Below, in pieces: positions 56,600-64,000 of a DNA stretch of 64,000 nucleotides. The stretch comes from Euborellia annulipes (Eukaryota > Arthropoda > Insecta > Dermaptera > Anisolabididae), in NCBI GenBank assembly GCA_023213315.1, contig JAKCPI010000953.1, positions 168,138 to 232,137 on the forward strand. Direction: 5' to 3'. How positions within the stretch are numbered: the stretch's first letter is position 1; each line of letters starts with the position of its first letter. Made by a program: the position numbers and the translations under genes. The notes below the pieces were generated by a model. The model was not told where the DNA came from. It searched no databases and saw nothing but the letters and a program-made list of their open reading frames with translations.

Positions 56600-56856
56600 C
56601 TTAATTAAAAACTCGAAGTGGCACTGTCACTACTGATGGTCGGTAGGTGTTATTGAAATAAATTTTTTTACAATTTTTTTCAATTTTGTAATTATTAATA
56701 GTTGAGGCTGACTGCTTTGCAAAGTACAGTTTCGATATACAATCATCGTCAGAGTCTCTAAAAAATTAAAAAAAATTGTAAAAAAATTTATTTCAATAAC
56801 ACCTACCAACCATCAGTAGTGACGGTGCCACTGCGGCTCTTCGAGTTTTTAATTAA
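56600..56856. mobile_element. inverted-repeat element carrying a hammerhead candidate
   Basis: Arms of about 90 bp (56600-56685 and 56766-56856) are inverted copies sharing ACTCGAAG, GGTAGGTGTTATTGAAATAA and their complements. The central loop region is the hammerhead candidate at 56704-56758. Confidence 0.65.
56704..56758 (-). ncRNA. hammerhead ribozyme candidate, type I layout
   Basis: A 55-nt minus-strand segment with every hammerhead part in order: stem I 5' GAGACT; core CTGACGA; one extra T; stem II GAT/ATC with a 5-base loop; GAAA; stem III ACTG...CAGT extended by CTT/AAG, with a TA bulge; the cleavage triplet GTC; and stem I 3' AGCCTC, pairing with GAGACT at 5 of 6 positions. The extra T beside stem II is the one departure from the strict core. 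Hammerheads of this layout are known in Penelope-like and retrozyme-type elements. Confidence 0.6.
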
Positions 56857-57670
56857 GTCTAAAGAAGTTTTTGAATACATGAGCACCTGAATTAGGCGCA
56901 ATCTAGCAAAACGTTGCACTCAATAACCTCGACTTTATTTCAAATAAACTATTTTTGACTTAATCGCATTCATTTTGAAGTAGAAATAATAATTATAGGC
57001 CTAAAATAGAAAGTTTATAATAGAAAAAATTTTATATATCTCGGGTACTTTTTTTTGCTGTTGTAATATTTAAAATATGTGCCCTGAAAAACAAAAATAA
57101 AAAGAATGGACATCACTAATGACTTCCTGAGACTGTCCTCGTTATTAATGGAGAAATTAATATTTAGATGTTATATTCATTTGTCTTCTAATTTTATACT
57201 TACATTATATAATTACAAAACAGAGAAAACGGATCGTGAATGAATGATTAAGAGAAAGAGATAAATATAGCCTGCCAAATTTAAAATTTTTTTTTTTACT
57301 TAAATACTATATGTAAGTACAATGCAATATAAAGAATATTTTGCTAAATAAATTATTATATATAGTTAAATTGATATTTTATGAGCATTTAAAAGCATTC
57401 ATTTATTTATCTAGGACAGCCATCAAGTTTATATAATCTTACAAAATCTTAAAGAATTATTTATTTATCTATTTGTTCATTACTAAAAATCGAGAGGATT
57501 TGTAAATCGTATATAAGAGAAGCCAGAGGGAACTGTCAGGTGAGTGGTGTGACAGTGCGTCAGGCGATGTTGTGCAAAAAGTGACTTGGACTTCACTGGA
57601 CATTGAATTATAGACGACAATTTGACATTAAAATAGCACCTTTGCAAAATAAAAAAAAAAAATATTTTTA
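56857..57670. other. AT-rich intron, no element recognised
   Basis: No exon or repeat family seen apart from simple A/T tracts. Confidence 0.5.
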
Positions 57671-57671
57671 C

Positions 57672-58225
57672 TTCGGTAATCGAAAGTTGTGTTGTGTTCA
57701 CACAGATTTTGTGTGATGTATTTAGTTTGACAGTAGGGAAATTGAATTCAGATGTAAAATTTATAAGTATGGGAAAATATTTATATTTTGTTAATGGCAA
57801 CATTTTTCCTATCTTTCCTAGAAACACAAGAGTAAAGTGGTCTTAGAAGATTTCAATCGAAAATGAGAATATAATTTTAAAGAGCATCTAAAAAATAATT
57901 GATTTTGAATTTAAAAAAATCGTTGAGCAAATTTGAGAAAATCGAAAAAACTGAAAAAGTAATCAGTAAAGTATATATTTTGGGATTTTGATTAAAAGTA
58001 TTTTTCCGGTCCCGGGGGTGTTTATTAAATATAAAATTTCAACTCATACTCAATTCCTTCATGTTAAAAGTGAACACAACACACACCCACCCCCCCCCCC
58101 CACAGAAGCATTCGGAAAAATTTTTGGATTGGGGCTCAAAGGAATCATCAAAATCTCGAATGAATTTTTGAATGAACAATATTTCTCTCTTATATATATT
58201 AATATATAATGGAGAGAAAAAAAAC
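57672..58225 (+). mobile_element. R1 repeat riddled with short deletions
   Basis: Closest to the copy at 22543-23170: both share TTTTTCCGGTCCCGGGGGTG and AGATGTAAAATTTATAAGTA. Along its length it lacks many 1-5 base pieces, for example TTACCATGGC is reduced to TTAATGGC and GTACATCAG to GTAATCAG, with few substitutions by comparison. Confidence 0.7.
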
Positions 58226-58388
58226 CATGTAACAAAAGAATATTATGTATTCAGATGGATTTAAAAATAAGAAAATTAAAATTAATAACACTTAAAGAAG
58301 TTTTATAGAAAAAGAGATAGTTGACAATATTAGGTGTATCAAAATAATTTAGACACCCTTCCTTCTTAATAGATAATTAGAAAATGTA

Positions 58389-58558
58389 CAATGAGTGCCA
58401 AAATTAAAAGCATATCCATCCGATTTTTTCATGTGATTATTTGGTCTTTTAAAAAATTTTGAAAGTAAATTTAAACCTAGAAAATTTATAATAAATCTTA
58501 TTTTATAAAACAATGGAAGAATTTAAATGCATGCCTGGACTCTAATTTTGGCATTCAA
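58389..58558. mobile_element. short TIR element
   Basis: TGAGTGCCAAAATTAAAAG at the left and CTCTAATTTTGGCATTCA at the right are inverted repeats of about 18 bp. A TA precedes the left end. No clear duplication on the right, so the class is uncertain. Confidence 0.4.
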
Positions 58559-58563
58559 TGAAC

Positions 58564-58744
58564 GGTCTGCACCTGTATTAAGTGGACCTCCATAAATTTA
58601 CTCATGTAATTATTTCATTGTTTATTTTTTAAATACCAAGAATATTGAAAGTAGAATTCCAATATAATTTTCATCTTTAAAAAATAAACAACGAAATAAT
58701 TACATGAGTAAATTTATGAGGGTCTACTTAATACTGGTGCCCAC
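58564..58744. repeat. inverted repeat, 67-bp arms
   Basis: 58564-58630 and 58678-58744 are inverted copies (AAATTTACTCATGTAATTAT in the left arm). Spacer of about 47 bp. Probably a MITE or half of a foldback element. Confidence 0.6.
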
Positions 58745-58924
58745 TGAACATGAAAACTACTCTTTTAGCAGGTTTGAAATTTATTAGCAGCATTTTGTGT
58801 ACGATTTATTTATTTTTATTATAATTACCTATAACATTAAGTAAAAAAAAAATAATAATAATAATAATACAAATAAACAGAGTTATTTTGAAGAACTAAA
58901 TAGATTTAGGGTTGAAATCCTCTT

Positions 58925-59040
58925 AAGGGCCCCTTCCACGGTCAATAATAATGACATTAATTTATCAGAATGACCATTAATAAAAGCATGTGATTTCTGA
59001 TAAAATAATGTCATTATTATTAACCGTGTAAGGGGCTCTT
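58925..59040. mobile_element. 116-bp MITE with 43-bp inverted ends
   Basis: AAGGGCCCCTTCCACGGTCA and its mirror (ACCGTGTAAGGGGCTCTT) bound a unit with AATAATAATGACATTA in both arms. Nearly the whole unit can form one hairpin. Target duplication not clear. Confidence 0.6.
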
Positions 59041-60330
59041 TAGTCTTCTTAAATTCCTAATTCTTTTAAATAAGAGAAAGTAAAAGTCTAAAAATAATTT
59101 ATTTTTTAATATAATTTTCATAATTTTATTACATAAAAAATAATACAAAATAAACACAGTAGTCAATTTCTTTTGTAGAACTGATTATCTTGATTGAAAT
59201 CTTCTTTATTCTTCTTTCAACTCTTCTTTAACTAAATCTTCTTAGTCTTCTTGGTACAGAAAGAATGAGTTTCTTGCACATTTCTTTTTAATCTTCGCAT
59301 AAAATGCATTAAAATTCAATAAAAATTATATCAATAAAAAAAAAAAGTATTTCAAAGTGTGTGCACAAGTGCATATTCATTAAGTGTGACCACTCTCCCA
59401 AATTCAAATAAATCATTTATATGAAGCTGAGCTAAAGGGCCTAAGATAAAATATTATTTTGCGCCCAGGGAGAGTGATCCCCCTCACCACTATCATTGAT
59501 ACCCTAATCTAAGAGAAAGAATTAAATTTTGGCCGAAATATTTATTAGTTAAAGCAAATTAATTTTGTACGAATAGAAGAAACTTGTTGTATTTTCATTG
59601 AATTTATCATCTTAACACAAAGATCCGAACTGAACTGAGTGCCGATGAAGAAACCCTGCCTAAATCTATGTCATTAATTCGAAGTATTGGTAATTTGCAC
59701 TCTCCACAAGAGAATCTTTATCATCTCTTGCTGTTCGAAATCAGTGTGATCAGAATCAAGAATCCAATGAAACATGACAAGTTCCAGTATTATTATTAAG
59801 TAAAAAAAAAAAAAAAACCAAGAACTCATCTCTTTCCTCCAATCACTAGACTGACTATTCTACCTAATAGGGGGTAAAGAGTTAGCGCATGTTGATTTCT
59901 AGCAATGGAGTTCGGAGAGAGAGCTCTTGTTAACAATAAAGTTTTACAAAGGAATTTCACTTAAATTTAATAAAATGTGTCAAAAGCATAATAAAAAAAT
60001 AGAGTAGTTTTTGCATATTAAAAAGAGTTGTAAATAAAATATGAAAAATTAGCGAAAAACTTGTAATTTAGTTTTTTTTTTTTTTTTTTTGGCATATGTA
60101 ATATTGAAATAACAAAGCAATTATGTAATTTATTCATATATTCAAATAGTAATATGATCGTAAAATTAATTTAAAATAAATATTCACTTTAAATGGATCT
60201 ACTGAATAAATTTTAATCAAAAATTAATATTAAATACATTTTAAAAAAAGTATAGTTTTTTAATTTGAAAAAATTTGAATAAAATATTTTTTTATTATGC
60301 TTTTTGAATATTATATAATAATAATAAAGG
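59041..60330. other. AT-rich intron, no element recognised
   Basis: Long AT-rich sequence with a CTTCTT-rich patch at 59200-59255 and a T-run at 60071-60090. No exon recognised. Confidence 0.5.
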
Positions 60331-60512
60331 CAACGGCGGATCTAAGAGGTTTGCCATTATTCCTTGTTAAAAATTTAAAGATTGTTCTAATTTCAGAATT
60401 GAAATTTTCAAAGTTAAAATCATTAATAAATAATATATAATATTTTTTGCTTAAATTAAAGAAATTTTTTTTTTTTAATTTTTGAAAAACAGTTCCTTTC
60501 AGAATCCGCCGT
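60331..60512. mobile_element. short TIR element
   Basis: CAACGGCGGATCTAAGAGG at the left and CCTTTCAGAATCCGCCGTA at the right are imperfect inverted repeats. No 8-bp duplication found. Confidence 0.4.
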
Positions 60513-60513
60513 A

Positions 60514-60853
60514 CAGAGGCGTAGCTAAGAGGAGTGACTCATTTATGTTTAGTAGATTTCATTTCAATAACTGACGGTTTCTTAAACAACGTATTTACCA
60601 AATTTTTCTTTAATTAATATTCTGTTTGATCACCATGATGTTAAGAACTCAGCTTTTCCACATTATGGATACAAATTGGAATTTCAACCAAAGGAAAATA
60701 AAATGAGTAGGCATCAAACAACAACAAAAAAACAAGGTCAAAGATTAAAACAAATTAAATTAATAAAATTTTAATACCACTTTTGCCAAAAATTTTAAAT
60801 TAAAAAAAAAGAAATTTTTTGGTTCATTCAAAAGCCTCTTAGCTTCACCTCTG
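60514..60853. mobile_element. TIR element abutting the previous one
   Basis: CAGAGGCGTAGCTAAGAGG and CCTCTTAGCTTCACCTCTG are 19-bp inverted repeats with two differences. The unit starts immediately right of 60512. Non-coding, 340 bp. Confidence 0.55.
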
Positions 60854-61482
60854 GTGCCAAATTAGAATTAAAAAATAAATAGGAGACTCAGATCAAACTT
60901 TTAAGAATTAATTTGTTAAAAAAAATAATTATTTATTTATTTATTTTATTTTATTTTTTTTTCAATATATTGTATTGTAATAATACCTTCATATCTCTTT
61001 GTAAAAGTTCAAGTACTAAAGCATAATCTATCTATCTATCTATCTAAAGCTAGAGGGGGGATGTGGGTTGAAAATACCTCGGCAATTTATTTGATTGGCA
61101 TCCATTCATCCATCGAAACGCTCGAAGAATTCTGAAAGAGAAGCCCTAAAAGCTAAAACCCCACCATATTTTCATATCTAACCTATTAGCTAAAGGATTG
61201 CCGTCTTGGCAATCGGGAAGGTACACACCAAACAATATGAAGACTTGGTGATCTCTCACTCAGGTGAGCAGTAGTCGAGGAGGTAATCGTCCACCTATCC
61301 TAGAAGGAAGAAAAAAGGGGAGGAAGAAGGGCCTAAATTGTTTCAAGAGTTGTGGATATAGGTTGTTTTTCATTTCTTTTAAAAAAAATTCAATTAGTTT
61401 AGAATTTAAAATTTCAAATGTAGAGAAATATTTAAATTTAGAAAAATGTAATAGAAATAGAGAAATGAAAATCGCCTATATC
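60854..61482. other. AT-rich DNA, tetranucleotide run
   Basis: A TCTA/ATCT tandem of about five units at 61027-61046. A mildly GC-richer part at 61050-61330. The 78-codon ORF at 61264-61500 is unrecognised. Confidence 0.4.
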
Positions 61483-61857
61483 AATGTTTCCCAATTATAG
61501 TATATTGCAATTATATCAGTTGACGTTGTTTTTTTATAAATAAAAAGTTGAGTTGTATTTATTTATTTATTTATTATACAATATTTTATTTTCTTGATGT
61601 GTTGAAGATAAAATAACAATATCACAATGAACAATTGCAATGGAGAATCTCTAGATATTATATTCGATTTAAAACGTAGACTCACCGAGTGCAGTACCTG
61701 CAGTAGGTAGTTAGGCATTTTCAGTCAATAAAAAATAGAATTAAAAAAAGAAAATTTTCGATGCTCGGAAAAAATATACTATATTCATATTGATTATGCT
61801 TTTTTTTTGTTTTTTTTTATTGCCGGCCCGCGAATGAAAAAAAAAATTGGGAATCAC
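61483..61857. mobile_element. hAT-like element, decayed
   Basis: Ends CAATGTTTCCCAA and TTGGGAATCACCA fit the CAGTGGTTCCCAA type of hAT terminus, and GCCGGCCCGCGAATG lies just inside the right end as in that class. The 8-bp duplication is not preserved. Confidence 0.45.
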
Positions 61858-63505
61858 CACCTACCTATATTAATCAGATTTTTGTCTAATAATTATAAAT
61901 AAACTCTATACTAACTAAAGCTAGTAGCTAAATTTATGTAAGTTAATAAAATAATAATTTAAATTTTTATACTTCAAAATGAAAAGTGTATTTTTGATAA
62001 TTATTAGAGTTGATAATGGATTTTGAGATGTTTAACTTTTTCTCTTTGGTTAATTATTTTGGATTTTTTTTAATTTGAAAATAGTATTTTATTATTTATT
62101 TCATTTAAATTGCACTTATGTTTGATGATTATTTAATTAAAATCTGAGTCTCCTTTAAAATAAACGCTGGTCTTACTTTATTTTTTTAATCCATACGATG
62201 GGTGACATAAGAAGCTGGCTCCGCTAAGATGCCGAAGGACAAAACCGAAGTGTAGCAGAGAGAATCGCATCACATGAAGACGAGAAGATGTAGATCGAGA
62301 CTCGACGTTAGGTGAAGAGCCATCCAATTGGAGAAGAATCTAAAAAAAAAAAAATTAGAAAAATTAAATTTTTTTTTTTTCTGAAAAAATGGAATAAATT
62401 ACAAATTCAATTTGAAAATATATAAAAAAAAAAAGATAGAAGATAATAAAAGAGATGACGTCCTTAGTTCGGAGAACTCGTGATCACCATGATCTAAGAA
62501 AAATTAATTAAAGATATTTGAAGAATGTTAAGTTATATAAGTATTGGTCTAATCTCCCAAGAGTTGCCTCCTAAACGTCACTGGAAATATTTTATAAAAA
62601 AAAGGCAAGGAAAAAAATGTGTGTACATTAATGTTCGCCTATGTGCTGGGAATAAAAAAAAGAGCGATGATGCAACGCGGAGAGACGCGTGCACCGAGCG
62701 TGGCGCCGCTGCTTAATCTTCTCACCTAGATCTTCAACACTCAAGGTCTACCCGCCTCCGCACCGGACGCCCTGCGGGCCACATCCGGCCATCTAATGAA
62801 CCCCCCTCCCCCCTGTCAACAGGAACAAAGATATATATAGAAGAAATTATTTTACAATAATCGCGAAAAAGAGAGAGATCTCGTGATCTGGTTTATAATT
62901 ATTAAAGTTTAGATCTTATAGAGGGAATAACTAAAAAGTACTCTAGGATTTTTATTTATAACCATTGCTGTCGCATGACCAGGGATTAAATTTAAGCCTG
63001 GAAAGTTTTTATATCTGAGATTCATGAATTTTGAAACTAGAGGAAGAACACTGATTAAAGTCAGCTTTATTTATACTGTACTTTAAGTAAAGAAGGGCTT
63101 TCTAAGTACAAAACGAATTTGTAATTGTTTGTCTTTCAATTCTTATGGGTATTTTTGTAAGGTAAATAAAAATGAATAGTACCCACTAGCGGCCCCATTG
63201 GGGAGGGAGAGCCCTGGGTTCCCATTGATCACCAGCCATGCGTCAGTAATGTTTAGAAAAAATACCCTTCAGCCTCCCCTTTGGACAGAAAAAAGATTAA
63301 TATTATCATTTTAATAATACAAAAGTTCTTTATTAACGCTAATTCGAATCCGGAACTAAAATATAATAAATAATTATTACGCCAAACACCCCTCAGGATA
63401 CGCTATTGACTCTCATCCCCTAAACCAAAAATTTCGGCCTTCACCACCCTCGACAAAATCCCGGAACCGTCAATGAAAGTATCTAATCGTATTTCTTTTA
63501 TTATT
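61858..63505. promoter_or_regulatory. AT-rich DNA with two GC-elevated islands
   Basis: 62190-62340 and 62545-62830 are GC-elevated without repeat matches; the second includes CGCGGAGAGACGCGTGCACC and CCGCACCGGACGCCCTGCGG. An R2 remnant lies at 62455-62500 (GGAGAACTCGTGATCACCAT). 63180-63235 is a further short GC-rich piece. No exon recognised. Confidence 0.3.
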
Positions 63506-63602
63506 CCCATTAATTGGTAGCAAATCCAATTGAAACAACTTTTTGTTGTAGCATGAGATGGTATGCGAACCCTTGACTTTTTGGTACCAGAAGCCAAGGG
63601 TG
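63506..63602 (-). mobile_element. SINE fragment
   Basis: The minus strand carries AAGGGTTCGCATACCATC (B box) and CAATTGGATTTGCTACCAAT, the family body. Head partial. Confidence 0.55.
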
Positions 63603-63877
63603 AAAAGTTCACAAATTGAATTAGAAAAAATACCAATAATCTTGAAAAATCATTTATTTGAATGTTTATTATATATATTGAATTGCTCTGAACTTAGGTA
63701 GTATCCTTTATTATGGATAATATAAAAACGAGTGAAGATAGAATTCTAAAATATATACTCTTGATTTAGGGCCCCGGACACCCCTATGTTAAATTCATTT
63801 AAAATGGTTTCTCTCAGTTTTCAATATCGGAATATAAATAAATAGGTGTAATTAAAAAATAAAGTAACTTACAATAG
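63603..63877. other. AT-rich stretch, nothing seen
   Basis: No recognised element. Confidence 0.5.
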
Positions 63878-64000
63878 CAGCAAGATTAGGTCGAAAATGC
63901 TGGAGAACAGGAGCCAGGATCAGGCAATCTTAAGCCTCACTGAGTCAAAGGAGTCTCGAGCTATCAGTCTGAGGTGGTGCCACCTGCAGGCATCAGCTTG
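63878..64000. other. possible exon cut by the window edge
   Basis: Composition changes abruptly at 63878 from AT-rich to balanced sequence lasting to the edge. On the plus strand it follows ...TTACAATAG (acceptor-like, weak pyrimidine tract) and one frame stays open for about 40 codons to the edge (SKIRSKMLENRSQDQAILSL at its start), with no recognisable domain. On the minus strand the same boundary is GCTATT followed by GTAAGT, a good donor, but all three frames are closed, so it would be an untranslated exon. It is not the receptor's second finger exon. Confidence 0.3.

Noticed and set aside
1..64000. CRISPR arrays, operons, riboswitches or prophage
   Set aside because: No regular spacer-repeat arrays, no clustered coding genes and no ribosome-binding sites; the window is clearly eukaryotic.

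Overview
This window looks like AT-rich arthropod nuclear DNA. It is almost entirely non-coding, crowded with repeats and foldback structures, and has no operons or prokaryotic signals. The one coding segment I can identify with confidence is a 78-bp exon at 33409-33486 (+). It encodes the start codon and the first zinc-finger module of a Knirps-family (NR0A) nuclear receptor, a family best known from arthropods, so the host is most likely an arthropod; I cannot name the species. The exon has a splice acceptor directly before its ATG and a consensus donor directly after CEGCK. No second DNA-binding-domain exon is visible downstream, so 33487-64000 is probably one intron of more than 30 kb, and 1-33408 is upstream sequence or 5' intron.

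Layout. 1-9.6 kb: AT-rich DNA, tRNA-like SINEs, copies of a hairpin-ended repeat (here R1), and small inverted-repeat elements. 9.6-18 kb: mixed AT-rich DNA and GC-elevated islands, a hAT-type MITE (13.9-14.3 kb) holding a three-way-junction RNA motif, and a second short family (R2). 18.3-21 kb: a 2.7-kb inverted-repeat element with a hAT-type element inserted in one arm. 22.4-23.3 kb: an R1 copy between two identical 128-bp direct repeats. 24.9-31.8 kb: hAT-type MITEs, two long palindromes (27.95-28.29 and 28.39-29.36 kb), homopolymer tracts, and R1. 31.8-46.7 kb: the receptor exon, then intron with GC-elevated islands. 46.7-58.2 kb: a palindromic mariner relic, Penelope-like terminal hairpins in inverted pairs, nested SINEs in R1, a palindrome at 54-55 kb, and a very good hammerhead-ribozyme candidate at 56704-56758 (-). 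58.2-64 kb: short TIR elements, AT-rich DNA, two islands, and an edge segment that may be an exon.

The most interesting layer is a set of about ten dispersed hammerhead-like hairpins (CTGANGA core, stem II, GAAA). Most lie in inverted-repeat pairs, as expected for Penelope-like elements, and almost all carry one extra base between the CTGANGA box and stem II. The second layer is nested transposition that can be verified inside the window: three insertions have an intact empty-site copy elsewhere in the same 64 kb. The third is the GC-elevated, apparently single-copy islands around the receptor exon, which are candidate regulatory elements of a developmental gene in a gene desert.
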